Source: Trachythela sp. YZ-2020
Lineage: Eukaryota; Cnidaria; Anthozoa; Malacalcyonacea; Clavulariidae
Assembly (NCBI GenBank): GCA_016169945.1
Contig: JADLSH010000358.1
Coordinates: 5,427,001-5,491,000 of the forward strand
Length of the DNA stretch: 64,000 bases
Direction: 5' to 3'
The translations under genes and the position numbers were made by a program. Numbering within the stretch: the stretch's first letter is position 1; every line of letters starts with the position of its first letter. This document shows, piece after piece, positions 1 to 10,892 of this stretch. The notes beneath the pieces are model-generated. The model did no database searches, had not been told where the DNA came from, and was given only the letters and a program-made list of their open reading frames with translations.

Positions 1-1671
1 TCACCCCCCAAACGAAACGTTCACCCCTCTAAAAAAATTTTCAACTCCCCAATTTTTGCCATAATAAATAGTCCAACATGCAACCCTATAGAACCATATG
101 GGGGGTTACAGTGTCACTTAACTCTCTCAAAGGACCTGCCAAATTCATTGACTTGACAACTTCATAAACCTTAGTTTTTTGCTTCGAATGACTTCTGATG
201 CACTCTAGAAACCTTCCCCTTTCCCACGCACCAGTGGCTCCACCCCTGGACCTCACTGGGGGCTGAGCCCTGCAGCACAACGTTTGGTGACGCCTTGTGT
301 TACCTCGCCAGCTCACCCCCCAAAAATTTCTGGCACCCCCCTAGTAATAAATATGAAAATCCGTCTATGATCTGACTAAAATATTTTATAATTTTACAGA
401 TATTTTTATTTATAAACTCGGATAATATCCTAATAAAAATACTCCTAACATTTGAAGGCGTGCTTCGGAAAGTTGTTTTAAAATTCTATACGTCTCCTGG
501 CCATGAAGATCTTCAAACAGCGTCTTACAATCCTTCGTGATTTGCTAATTAAACACCACATTGCGATTGGGACTAGGGACTGTTGCATCACTTCAAAATA
601 AAGCACCTTCGAAAAAAACTTTATTCCAGCATTGCTTTTATAGCACTCGGCACACGATATTTTGTTTTGTTCTTTCACCTCTTGAAACGGTCTATTTGAT
701 GTCGACAATATGCTATTTGCAATTCCTTCATCCATTATTCATATAAATACTCACTCTCGAATTTATGCAAATGTCGCCATCTTCAAAACATTATATGGCA
801 GAGGCTTCCCCGGTTTCCTCCTGCCCTTCATTCTTTGCGCTCCCCCACCCTTCTCAAAACTTCGTGTAAGACTAATGAAATTGCTCGAGACCTCACTATT
901 AAAAACGACTAATTATTTTTAATAGCTCACAGCCTCTGCGGAGGAGAGTGCTACTTGTAGTAGACATGTGTCATTTACAAATGACAACAACACTATTATT
1001 GTTTAACCACGGAGGACATTGTTGGCAAATTTGTATGTTAACTCTCTCCTGTCGCGTTAGTTATATATTTAAGCCATCGCATTCATCGGTTCTGAAAATA
1101 TTCAATAAATTATCCTGAGAACGACTGCTATTGATAAAAAAGAAACTCTGTACCTTTTGGCACTAGAAGCAAAAGATTCTAAGTTATCTTTAAATCTTTG
1201 TTCATTCTAAAGCGCATTGAAAAAAGTGTGCTTCAAGTACATTTGAATGCTATATTTGGCTAGTGGAACACAATGGGGAAGGCAAATTCATGGCTAAAAT
1301 AAACAGAACTTCTTGCGGGGCCCAGGAAATCAGGAATAGGACAGAGTTAAAATATGTATCAAGCTGTACGCAATATAGCAAATACTACTTCGGTCCATTC
1401 AATGACGAATCCCTATATATATTTAACATTTCGAATATTTCTAAAGAGATGAAAGGGGACTGCTTTTCATGTAAAGCATAATTATTTTTGAAACTAAAAA
1501 TACCGAGCTTTAAACTTTTCTATTATACTACAACCCTAGAAATTAAAATAATATATTTTCGTGTTTAACATGCACTAAAACATGCAATAAAATTTGGAAG
1601 CCTGTACCAAATGCAGTACCGAAGCATTTGCATTATTTTGTAGTCGTTTATCTAAATATGCTTTATCTAAT
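1..1671. other. Intergenic DNA, no gene recognised
   Basis: Bases 1-365 carry several C-rich runs (CACCCCCC) on the plus strand and look like the remnant of a repeat, but no matching inverted end is visible in the window. The rest is AT-rich. Short open frames on both strands, including one of 72 codons at 1263-1481, show no recognisable motif. I see no supported gene here. Confidence 0.5.
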
Positions 1672-1821
1672 CAGTAGCGTAGCCAGCCCGCCAATTTAGT
1701 CCCGCTATGCAAATTTGTTCGTGTTCATTGACGGTGAAAACAATCAATTTCTAAAGAAATGAATAATGATGATTTGAAATTTGCATAGCGGGACCAAATC
1801 GGCGGGCTGGCTACGGCACTG
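1672..1821. mobile_element. hAT-type MITE, 150 bp, 8-bp target duplication
   Basis: The element starts CAGTAGCGTAGCCAGCCCGC and ends with the near-perfect reverse complement (GCGGGCTGGCTACGGCACTG). Its arms of about 45 bp extend into an inverted GCTATGCAAATTTG block. It is flanked on both sides by the exact 8-bp direct repeat TATCTAAT (1664-1671 and 1822-1829). CA/TG-type ends and an 8-bp duplication are the hallmarks of the hAT superfamily. It is too short to encode anything. Confidence 0.88.
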
Positions 1822-2609
1822 TATCTAATTAATCAAAAGTTTGACTTCTTCAAGTCAACAAATCATTCCATAGTTCTTAAGAACGATTTCGAAAGGGCCT
1901 GATGCTCTATTCAAAATAAAATAAAAAATTAACTCTACTCTGCGATGGGTCTTTCTATTTTATGAGTTCGAGTTAGCGAAATCGAGTTACGAGTTCGAGT
2001 TCAGAGATTATAATGCCCATTTTTATTGTTTTTGCTTTTTCTAAATTCCAATTACTTGAATCAATAACAACTCTTCGTGTTTTCATTTATTAAAAGGTCA
2101 TTGATGACAGTGAAAACGTAAATAGGAGCGAAAGGTATGGAATATAGTATTATAAAATACAGTACAACGGTGACTCCGATTATGAACATTTTTGATTTTA
2201 TATTCTAGCTTTCGACTATATTTTTAAGTCATCATCAGGAATGATGCTAGGTTATGCTACAGTGATATTTATTATATAAGTGGTTCCCATAATTTTATAG
2301 TGTTGTAATATCTTTAAATATTATAATAATATGATACAATAAATATCAATAAAAAACATTATATATTAAAAGTGTAGAATTAAATATGTTTGGTCTCTTA
2401 GGGACAGGTTATTATTGATTGTAACCAAAAAATTCTAACACACAGAGGCGGGGTAAAAATAACCATATTCTTCCACAATGCCAACAGAACCACCTACCCT
2501 ACCCTACCTACCATACCCACCCCAATTAGGGATTCAATGATCCAAAACAGAATATATACACAAGAATAAGGTGTAGACACAAATCTTATTTTCAGCCAAC
2601 AATATTATA
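1822..2609. other. Intergenic, repeat-derived AT-rich DNA
   Basis: No coding potential was recognised. About 40 bp at 1909-1946 (starting CTATTCAAAATAAA) recur almost unchanged at 16,888-16,934, next to similar GAACTCGAACTC-type sequence, so this segment belongs to a dispersed repeat. A CCTACCC-rich patch lies at about 2,492-2,525. Confidence 0.5.
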
Positions 2610-2916
2610 CAGTAAAGCCCCGCATAAAAGAACCAGTGAATTTTGACTTCAGGCTGAAGTGGTTCTTATATAACAGGATGCATTAATAAATGCATGCATG
2701 ATGTGGTTGAAAGACATAATTCCTGCTAGTAAGATTACAATATTTTCTTTTCTTCCCGGTACCTGCTTACTAATTCAGCTAAAAGTTTAATAAGGTTTTT
2801 TAAGAACCAGTTTCATTTGTCAGCCTGAAGTGGTTCTTGTATTTTGGGTGCTTAATTGCCCAAATTTCAGGCTGGTGGTTCTTAACCCACTGGTTCTTTT
2901 ATGCGTGGTTTTACTG
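2610..2916. mobile_element. Tc1/mariner-type MITE, 307 bp, TA target
   Basis: The left end is CAGTAAAGCCCCGCATAAAA and the right end is its near reverse complement, GCGTGGTTTTACTG. Further inverted blocks inside contain GAACCAC or AAGTGGTTCTT. A TA dinucleotide flanks each end (2608-2609 and 2917-2918). TA targets and CAGT-type ends are typical of Tc1/mariner. There is no transposase inside. Confidence 0.85.
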
Positions 2917-2984
2917 TATGTCAGATTAATGTGTTAGAGTATCGTCAATTTCTTTCCCATAGGAGTTTTGCCGAGGTAGTGAAA

Positions 2985-3594
2985 ATGGCAGTAAAGATAA
3001 AAGAAACTGAAATCATTGTATTGGATTCTGATGAATCCGAAGATGAAGCCAACAAAGGAACCATTGGCAAAATCAGATACATGTACTAATAAAATGACAA
3101 AAATGCATGATGTAAACTGGAACAAGGTACATATAATTATATATTTTTCTCAAATTCTTATGTACTACAATTTATAGGGTCTTAACAGTTCTAACTAAGT
3201 AAATCAGGCTTTACGTTTTATAAGTAAAATTGTTATCTTTTTATACAAGGATCATTCTAGAAAAAAACGAAAGTGGCAGGATTCCAAATTTGAATGGTGG
3301 GATGAAGAGTTCTATAATCCTGGAGACCCTATATTACCTCGAGAATTCCCTGCAGCTCTAAACCTCAAAGTAAGGCTAGTTGTTGTTCTGTACTCAGATG
3401 TTGTATTGCACAGACAAAATACGCACCAGAAGGGGATAATAGAGTATAAGAGGAAGGAGCCAGGACTCATATCTCCTATCAGTAGGGTTGCACATTCAAC
3501 TCTTAAAACCATTTTCAAATTCCAATCTAGCTGCACTCCTGAAGAACAACAATGGTATATGATACAGCTTTCGGAGTGCAACACAATCTGTTAA
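2985..3594 (+). pseudogene. Unrecognised two-part gene remnant with SUMO-interaction-like motif
   Basis: A first coding stretch begins with the ATG at 2985 and includes EIIVLDSDESEDE, a hydrophobic patch followed by acidic residues as in SUMO-interacting motifs. Its frame stops at 3087. A +1-shifted frame continues the coding-like sequence to a GT donor near 3127 (VNWNK then GTACAT). A good acceptor (TTTTTATACAAG) at 3249 opens a 115-codon frame to the stop at 3592-3594. That frame starts DHSRKKRKWQ, a basic NLS-like run, and continues with WWDEEFYNPGDP. The splice phases agree if one frameshift is allowed. I do not recognise the family. It could be a decayed host gene or part of a transposon. 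The LINE that follows is unrelated. Confidence 0.4.
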
Positions 3595-3869
3595 TGCAGA
3601 ATGTGTTGGGTAAAGGGAGGGGCCACTGTCATTTCCAATATTGAAGTTATTTTACCAACTGCAACATGCTCTTTGATACACAAATAAGTCTACAATTAAC
3701 ACATACTGGCATGCTGTGTTGTAAAATTCAAGGAGAACCACTTCATTCGTGCCTAAATACAACAAAACATATCTTAATGTAGGTTGCCTGCACTTTGCTT
3801 TGCAGCCATTTCCAGTTCAGTGGTCGATTTTGCAATCATAAGAAAACACATTGTTCTGTATGGTAACAA

Positions 3870-4295
3870 GTGTTTAATGATATAAATGACGTACTTGACA
3901 CTTGGGAATCGCTCTTCAATGGGGTACTTGATATTCAATGCCCTTGGGGAGAAAAGCGTGTTTCGCGTGTCGTTCAACCTCAATGGATCACTAATGACGT
4001 GCTTAAGTACTTATACCTAAGGGACAATTACCTGAAAATTGCTAAAAAGTCTGGAGATCCAAATGACTGGAGTAACTATAAAATCGCCAGAAATAAAGCT
4101 GTAAACGTACTCCGTAATGCGAAAAAGAAATTTTATGATTCGACGTTTGAGAGTAATAGAAACAACCCTAGAGAAATATGGAAAACTGTAAAGACACTAG
4201 CTGGTACAAAGAAAAATAAGTGTGATATAAATATGATCAAAATTGGCGACTCTGTTTTCTTAGACAAGATGCAAGTAAGTTGCAGAGGAGTTTAA
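3870..4295 (+). pseudogene. LINE ORF2 linker between endonuclease and RT (frameshifted from RT)
   Basis: This frame of about 140 codons resembles the region N-terminal to the RT in CR1/L2-type ORF2 proteins, with a Trp- and Lys-rich linker that includes NNPREIWKTVKTL. It ends out of frame with the RT that follows. The matching residues (AEEFNKHFCGIADSIKAML) continue in another frame from about 4,281, so one frameshift near 4,275 separates the two parts. The first ATG is not a biological start, because the endonuclease half is missing. Confidence 0.7.
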
Positions 4296-4332
4296 TAAGC
4301 ATTTTTGCGGAATTGCCGACAGTATTAAAGCC

Positions 4333-5973
4333 ATGTTACCGGATTTGCCCTTTGATATTTCTAGGCTCCTCAATTTCGTAAACTTGAAGAAAGATCCAGC
4401 TGTTTCATTTGCTATCCCTGATATAACAGCGGATAAAGTATCATCTATTTTGCAAAGCATCAGTACAAATAAAGCGACTGGTGTTGATAAAATAGGTGCC
4501 AGAATACTTCGTATAGCGGCGCCAGAAATCTCACCATGTTTGGCTAAGATAATTAATTATTCCTTTTTGAATGGAACATTTCCCGAACGGTGGAAAGTAG
4601 CAAAAGTAACACCCTTGTTTAAGAAGGGAAATACTGATGATATGTCAAATTATCGCCCGATATCGATCTTGCCTACGCTATCAAAAGTCATTGAGAGACA
4701 TGTACACGACGCTTTGTATGCCTATTTATGTGAACATGACCTAATATATTTACGCCAGTCGGGTTTTCGTAGGTTACACAGTACAGAAACAGCGCTGATA
4801 AGATTGATTGATGAAATTTTATTCAACTTGGATGAAAATCGGATTAGCAGTTTAGTAATGGTGGATTATTGTAAAGCGTTTGACATGATTGACCATGAAC
4901 TGTTGATGTACAAATTAGAGGCATATGGTATGAACAATTTCTCACTTCAGTGGTTCCGATCGTATTTAACGGATAGAACTCAGTTTGTCACTTTATCTGG
5001 AAATAATTCTAATAAAACCATCATGAAACATGGCGTTTCGCAGGGGTCAATTCTTGGACCGTTGATATTTATAATATTCATAAATGATTTACCGCTACAT
5101 GTGAGTTCATCGATTGACCTTTTTGCAGACGATACAACGCTGATTATTCCTGATAATTATGATTCTATACAAACTTTGGAAGAATCGTTAAACAAATCCG
5201 TTGGGGAAATCGCACAGTGGGCAACGACAAACAAATTACCTCTGAATGACGGAAAAACGAAGGTGTTGACTATTACCGGGAAACGTTTGGCTTCCAGGAT
5301 TGAACGACTGCCTGATGTATTTGTAAATGGAAACTCACTTGCTAATGTGGAAAGCGCAACACTTCTGGGCTTGGACATTGATAGTAAATTATCGTTTGAT
5401 AATCATGTTGATAAATTGTGCAGTAAAGTGTCACAACGTATAGCTGTATTAAGGAAAATTAGATCATACCTACCATTACGGCAAAGGAAATTATTTTATA
5501 ATTCCTTGATTCGTCCTATAATTGATTACGTGAGCACCGTATGGACAACTTGTAACAAAGAAAGTCTACAGAGAATACTACGGCTTCAAAAAAGAGCTGC
5601 CAGAGTTATCCTTTTTGCTGAGCGTAGATCACCATCAAGACAACTTTTCAGTGATTTGGGATGGCTGCCCTTTTATGAAGATGCCAACATTACCAGGTGT
5701 TCCATTGTTTTTAAACATTTGCATAGAACATTACCATCGTATCTTGATCACCTGATTACTACGAACAGTCAAATACACTCTCGGAGTACCCGATATTGTA
5801 ATTACAACGTTGTTTGTCCGCGATATGTAAGGGAAACTGATGGTGGTAGAACATTTAGTGTCATTGCCAGTAAGTTGTGGAACAGCCTGTCTTTGAATTT
5901 GAGGAAGTCGTCTTCTCTCAAAAGCTTTAAATGCAAAATGTGGAAGTCTATCTTTGATGGACTAAACTCTTAA
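4333..5973 (+). CDS. LINE reverse transcriptase (ORF2 C-terminal part)
   Basis: This is an uninterrupted 546-codon frame. RT signatures appear in order: TNKATGVDKIGARIL (about 46-59), SNYRPISILPTLSKVIER (106-122), GFRRLHSTETALIRL, motif A DYCKAFD (178-184), GVSQGSILGPLIF (234-246), motif C FADD (264-267) and the thumb-region KLSFDNHVDKLCSKV. The C-terminal region of about 200 residues is the usual LINE tail. In an intact element this protein makes cDNA from the element RNA at a nicked target. Here the 5' half is missing and there is a frameshift upstream, so the copy cannot be autonomous. The long open frame and intact FADD suggest a fairly recent insertion. Confidence 0.88.
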   Translation: MLPDLPFDISRLLNFVNLKKDPAVSFAIPDITADKVSSILQSISTNKATGVDKIGARILRIAAPEISPCLAKIINYSFLNGTFPERWKVAKVTPLFKKGNTDDMSNYRPISILPTLSKVIERHVHDALYAYLCEHDLIYLRQSGFRRLHSTETALIRLIDEILFNLDENRISSLVMVDYCKAFDMIDHELLMYKLEAYGMNNFSLQWFRSYLTDRTQFVTLSGNNSNKTIMKHGVSQGSILGPLIFIIFINDLPLHVSSSIDLFADDTTLIIPDNYDSIQTLEESLNKSVGEIAQWATTNKLPLNDGKTKVLTITGKRLASRIERLPDVFVNGNSLANVESATLLGLDIDSKLSFDNHVDKLCSKVSQRIAVLRKIRSYLPLRQRKLFYNSLIRPIIDYVSTVWTTCNKESLQRILRLQKRAARVILFAERRSPSRQLFSDLGWLPFYEDANITRCSIVFKHLHRTLPSYLDHLITTNSQIHSRSTRYCNYNVVCPRYVRETDGGRTFSVIASKLWNSLSLNLRKSSSLKSFKCKMWKSIFDGLNS

Positions 5974-6190
5974 CTAATTTATAATCTATATATTGACAGT
6001 AACAGTGTTATCATATATTCTATGAACAATTTTTAATTTTTATATATTAGTAGTATAATAGTGTATAAGTGCTTCTTATAGCCTATTTTTAATATTGTAT
6101 TATTTGAGGGCCACAAGTTTATTAGCTTGTTAGCTATTATGTGTATTTTACCCTCTTGAAATAAAGATTTTACTTTACTTTACTTTACTT

Positions 6191-7631
6191 ACTGTAAGCA
6201 CTTAACAAGACTATATTTGTACTTTAATAAGCAGGGGATGCTTATACTGTGTTCAAAAATGACATTTATTTCATACATGTAGGTTTACCATTCAGCATTT
6301 CTTCTGTGATTTTTTATCAAATTCCTTTAATTTTAATTTAATCTTTTAATTTAGTGTAATGATGGTAATGAAAACAACAACGAGGTAAAGGGACAAAGCA
6401 ATCAACAAAAGGTACAACAATGTACATGGTGTGAATTGTAGTGGAAAACAATTGGACTTACTAATAAATAACTTTTTGTTAATAATAAATGACATTTTAT
6501 TAATAATTTCACCTTTAAAGGTGACATGACACGAAAATTATTATTGCATGATTTGAAAGTACTCTTAACATAATGTGCAATATCAATTTACAGCTTTTCC
6601 ACATTTCATCTAGTTCTTAAGATATTAAGACTCATGTGATATTCAAATGAGATAACTTATGGCTCGTTAGTTTCTAATGAACATATTGGAAAATCGTCTG
6701 TATCTTTAAAATTATTGAACAAAATCAGATGTTGCTTGTCTTTGATGTTCAGTTTCATGAACTGTAACAATATGGATTCGAAAGTTTCAGGCGATTTCGT
6801 CCAATAATCATAAAAATAGACAAGGATTTCGAATATGTTAACCATAACTTATCTCACTTCAATATCAGTAGGTTAACCCGCCTATATAGCGGCGGAAGTA
6901 ATTAGTATTCAAAATGGCGTCGCGTGCGCACGGTATTAAATATTAGACAGTTTTAGATAACACGACGCGACGTCGACGAGGACGCGAGATTACGCAATAT
7001 GGCGTGTATTTTGATAATTTTACTTCCGGTTGAAAATTCCGACGTCGATTTCACGACGCGAAAACAAAGATTTCACGTCCTCACGAAACGTCAAAGTTTT
7101 TGTTGAATTTGAAGATTTTATTTTGGTTGAAAGGTAAGTTTTACCGTATGCAGTACTTTTAAACATATGGAATTTTTGTATAAAAACTTAAATGATCCTT
7201 TGAAAGTTTTTTTGTACGTTAAAAGCTAGTTTGTTTTGGTGCTCTATTTTTAGCCAAAAATGACGAAACATTGTAACTCGCATTGTAAGCATGTTTGTTA
7301 GGTTTAACTTGAGGTTTTGGAGCTTTAAATATATAAAACTTCAGATATGAAAGACAAAACGATAGGCTAGATTTTTGCTGAAATTATCGTATTGACAGCG
7401 GCATGTTTGTCCGAGGTTACGGAAACTTGACCTTCGTGTATATTTATGTAACATTACTAATTTACAATATAAACAAAGCTCGTATCTATATGGTCGCAGC
7501 AATTATAACTTCCCTTTAACTTACAAAGCCTAGAAAACAATACAACTTTAAAAAAACTTTATAACTGTAATTTTTGCTCCATGCCTCCATGTCCAAGATG
7601 TGATATATATTTTAATTTATTTCAGCATAGT
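6191..7631. other. Intergenic; likely 5' flank of the Harbinger element
   Basis: A 15-bp inverted pair TGAGATAACTTATGG (6,649-6,663) and CCATAACTTATCTCA (6,843-6,857) bounds about 200 bp with no coding content, possibly a small MITE. From about 6,890 to 7,090 the sequence becomes CpG-rich (GACGCGACGTCGACGAGG) and then AT-rich again. This could hold the 5' end and promoter of the Myb-like gene that follows, but I could not find a terminal inverted repeat matching the far side. Confidence 0.4.
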
Positions 7632-8668
7632 ATGGAGTGTGAACAGCAGCTTGTAGTAGCAGAGACAAAGAAGAAGTAAGAAATTTAAATTTTGAACTGG
7701 CAATTAAAATGCTGTATTTATATGAAAAGTGTATATACAATATATTGGCTAATCAGAAGAAAGTAGTGATGTATGTGAACCCATATAAACCCAAGTAAAA
7801 TAATTATAACCTACCCAATTAGGAGACAATTGATGGGATTTAAACCTCTTTAAATGTTTGAAATTGTAGGGCTTCAGTAGTGTGGAATGAGAAGAATGAC
7901 ATTATAATGTTGCGAGAAGTGGCAGCAGAAGGCCTACTTCAACACAAGGCTGGATCTCGAGAGAGAGGAGCTGGATGGCAGACTGTTGCTTGTAAAATAA
8001 GTAGTAGCGTGCCATCAGGCTCTGAATTAACCTCGCGAGCAGTTAGGGATCATTTCACTATATTAGCCAAAAGGCATCAAGTTAAGGTGGCAAAAGAAGT
8101 GAGGGAAACTGGCACTGGAGGAGAAGAATTGACGGAGAAAGAAGCATTGTTGGAGGAGCTGATTGATATTCGGGATGAGACTGAGAGGGCAGTAGAGGAC
8201 GAAGCTGGCGTAAGGAAGGTGAATGCAGAGGCAGAGAGGGCGCAGGCGTTGGAAATGAGGGAGAGGGCTATGGAAAGATATGGCGAAACAAGGCAGATAT
8301 TGCAAGGGGGATTGGGTAATAAAGAGAGCACACCACCAGAAAAAAAGAGAAGAAGTTCTTCTGACATGTTCGAATGGCTGAAGGAAAAGGCAGCAAATGA
8401 GAGGGAATTGAGAAAACGAGAATTAAATGGGAAAAAAGAAGAGAGAGGAGATATCAAAGAGGAAAGAAAGATGTTACTGGATCAGATGCAAGCATCACAA
8501 ACCCTGTGGCAGCATCAGTTACTACAATCACAAGAACAGCAAAGGCAACAAAGCCAGCAACAACAAGAGCAGTTTGGCATGCTTCATCAACAAATGCTGT
8601 CGATGATGCAGCAGCAACAACAACAAACTCAACTATTGGCTTCTTTATTAAGAAGCGGAGAAAAATAG
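7632..8668 (+). CDS. Harbinger-associated Myb/SANT-like DNA-binding protein
   Basis: It is built from exon 1 (7632-7675, ATG then MECEQQLVVAETKKK, donor GTAAG) and exon 2 (7870-8668, acceptor TTGAAATTGTAG). Phases match and give about 280 residues. Residues 17-75 (WNEKNDIIMLREV, GAGWQTVACKI, SRAVRDHFTIL) have the Trp and helix spacing of a Myb/SANT-like domain. The rest is highly charged coiled coil ending in a Gln-rich tract (about 225-270). PIF/Harbinger transposons usually carry such a second protein, which binds the transposon ends and escorts the transposase to the nucleus. The DDE transposase lies downstream in convergent orientation. No stop or frameshift interrupts it. Confidence 0.75.
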
Positions 8669-8855
8669 TTTTTTAATACTTTTTAAAATAGAAAAATTGA
8701 GTATAATTTAAGTATAATTTTTCAATTTTACTGAATGTTTTATGCTATTATCTTTGTATAATATATGAAAAGTGAAATATTACATAAACTATATTTATAT
8801 AACAACACCCATGTATCAGTATAATTATACAATATTTTACAATATAATCTTATAG
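8669..8855. other. 3' flank of the Myb-like gene
   Basis: AT-rich sequence with several possible polyadenylation-like stretches between the stop codon and the inserted 930-bp element. Confidence 0.4.
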
Positions 8856-9785
8856 GAGGGTCATGAAGGGGGGTACCACATCCCAGTTCCCAGCCAAATT
8901 TTCCCCCAAATCCCAGTTACGAAATCTGAAATCCCATTCCCAGTCAGGCTATTTGCAGACAGATAATGATTTAAAACCACTGATTATCCCATTTGAATAA
9001 ACGTACCGCCACTTACACTGAAGAAAATGACGAATTCTGTTCATATCAAGATCCCATCTCATATATTGTTTTTATGTTTTCGAGATTTCATTCGCATGGC
9101 AAACAGAAATTATGAGGTCAGCCCGCCTCGTGGAGTAAATGACAAGCTGGCCCAGCTAAGGTAGCCAGTCCTACTTGCCGGGCCTGCTCGTTTAACCAGG
9201 GGTAGGGTAGTACATTTTTTGTGCAAATATTATTACCCGTCAGTTACATATAAAACATACTGGTGAATACTATGCAACACTACAACAGTTAGTCTGTGCA
9301 CAGTTGTAAACAGGCTATACAGCAGTAGACAAATAAGCTGTATTTGTTTGGGGGGGGATGTCAAAATAAATTTATATAAGGGAGACAACAACAATTTAAA
9401 ATATCATTTTTCAGTTGTGCCGGTTTCCCTGTAATTAATTAAAGACCGGTACCTAGCATCTTGGCAAAGAACGAAGCGCTGGTAACCTTAATTTAGAATA
9501 TGTTTACCCGCACAGTATATAAATTTGATAACAATCTCATCGAAGCAAAAATTTAACGAAATTTAGAGATTTTTGTAAGAAACTTTTGCGAAAAAGAAGG
9601 ATAAATACTGATTTTGTGTATCTGCTCAGGTCTCTGGACCAATAAACAAGAAAAATCCCATTCCCATTTCCAAAATTGTTTATCCCATTCCCAGTGGTTA
9701 ATCCCAGTCCCAGTGCAGTGAATCCCATTTTCCCAGTCCAAAAATAAGCAAATCCCAGTTCCCATTTTACCCCTTCACGATCCTC
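8856..9785. mobile_element. 930-bp non-autonomous DNA transposon, 6-bp direct repeats
   Basis: The left end GAGGGTCATGAAGGGG and the right end CCCCTTCACGATCCTC are inverted repeats (about 14 of 16 match). TTATAG occurs directly outside both ends (8850-8855 and 9786-9791), as a target duplication would. The subterminal zones contain many CCCAGTTCCC or AATCCCATTCCC repeats, again partly inverted. There is no coding potential beyond low-complexity frames. The superfamily is uncertain. It sits between the two convergent Harbinger genes and so entered after the Harbinger element. Confidence 0.75.
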
Positions 9786-9815
9786 TTATAGAATCATGAT
9801 CAGACATGATAACAA

Positions 9816-10892
9816 TTACCAAAAATATTCATCTAAGGTTGGTGGTATAAGTTCAAAAAAGGATAAAACAATGTTACCATAAAGGCAGGTGCGAGTGTTC
9901 TCGAGCAAAGAACAAACATAATACATCTTACCAACTGCACTAAGATTTAGTTTGGTTTGCCTCTTAAAGTCAACAAAACTAAAAAACTTTGTGATGTTAC
10001 CAAACATCCACTCCACAGCAACCCTGACTTCACTCATTCCTTTGTGGTAAGCTCTCATTTGGGGTGTGAGCTGTGCATCCTTGAATGGTCCTTGAAGGTG
10101 AACACCCAAAGGATAGGCTGGGTCGCCATATATACAGAGGGGCTCGTTGTCATAAAAAGAAACACGTCTGAGGTTGGGTAGCAAGCCAGACTCGTTCAAC
10201 ATTGTACTGTCGTGTCGTTTGCCTTCGTATGGGACAGGCAGATTAGCAATTAAGCCATTGGGTAAAACTATACTCTGAAATTTCATTGAATGCACTCGTT
10301 TGTGCCCATTATACATCATACGTTGGTGGTATTTTGGTCGAGCTATTCTACGTACAGTCCCATCGACAAACCCAAAACAATTCTGCAGAGGAGCGCCACG
10401 CTGATGAACTGCCAATGCACAGTTGTGGAGATGGTCTGCGGAAAGAAAAGGCTGATCCCAACTTTTAAGGCGATGCTGGTGGGTCTCATAGACAGTATCA
10501 ACCACTTTGTTGAAGATAAGACACAACTCCGTTGGGTTTCGTCCAAATCGATTAGACAGATCTACGTACCGGCACGGGTAGGCCAGTCTTTTCAGCAGAA
10601 TGCATAAGCTTTCCATTCCATCACACACAGTGCCTTGTTCACAAACTATTCGCTCAGGAATTTGGAGATACCTCATCAACAACGGCAAATCATTTTTATC
10701 AAAACGTAATTCCGCGCGTGTCTTGACTTCGTCCCAAGTTTGAACATTAAATTCTTCATACTTCCAGTACGGGTAAATGGATTTCGACATGTTGTAATAA
10801 AATAGTGACGCAAATTCTACGTCGTCTATCAAATGGTCTGCATATGCAAACGTTAAAGCATCACGGACAGCTTGAAGACCACGGACAGCCAT
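9816..10892 (-). CDS. PIF/Harbinger DDE transposase (DDE_Tnp_4 type), apparently intact
   Basis: A 358-codon frame on the minus strand with its ATG at 10,892. The N-terminal half is helical and contains a Trp-rich stretch. The catalytic half has GFVDGTVR (Asp about 177), KRHDST, YGDPAYP (Asp about 257) and VAVEWMFGNI (Glu about 294). These are the three acidic residues expected of the Harbinger DDE/RNase-H fold, which cuts and joins transposon ends. The length matches the family and there is no internal stop. The partner Myb-like gene at 7,632-8,668 is convergent, the usual two-gene layout. Terminal inverted repeats were not identified, so mobility is not established. Confidence 0.88.
   Translation of the reverse strand: MAVRGLQAVRDALTFAYADHLIDDVEFASLFYYNMSKSIYPYWKYEEFNVQTWDEVKTRAELRFDKNDLPLLMRYLQIPERIVCEQGTVCDGMESLCILLKRLAYPCRYVDLSNRFGRNPTELCLIFNKVVDTVYETHQHRLKSWDQPFLSADHLHNCALAVHQRGAPLQNCFGFVDGTVRRIARPKYHQRMMYNGHKRVHSMKFQSIVLPNGLIANLPVPYEGKRHDSTMLNESGLLPNLRRVSFYDNEPLCIYGDPAYPLGVHLQGPFKDAQLTPQMRAYHKGMSEVRVAVEWMFGNITKFFSFVDFKRQTKLNLSAVGKMYYVCSLLENTRTCLYGNIVLSFFELIPPTLDEYFW

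Larger units (their letters stand above)
3780..6190 (+). mobile_element. 5'-truncated non-LTR retrotransposon (CR1/L2-like LINE)
   Basis: The region encodes the linker and reverse transcriptase of a LINE but no endonuclease domain, so the copy is 5'-truncated, as most LINE insertions are. The 3' end carries AATAAA at about 6,162 followed by a short TTTAC microsatellite tail to about 6,190, which fits retroposition ending in a simple repeat. The left boundary is approximate. CR1/L2 or a neighbouring clade is inferred from the RT motifs. Confidence 0.8.

Noticed and set aside
6649..6857. A MITE bounded by TGAGATAACTTATGG inverted repeats
   Set aside because: The arms are only 15 bp with no target duplication, so chance or an old relic cannot be excluded.
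8063..8457. Two minus-strand ORFs opposite the Myb-like gene
   Set aside because: Low-complexity Ser/Phe-rich frames that mirror the Glu/Lys-rich coding strand; shadows of the real gene.
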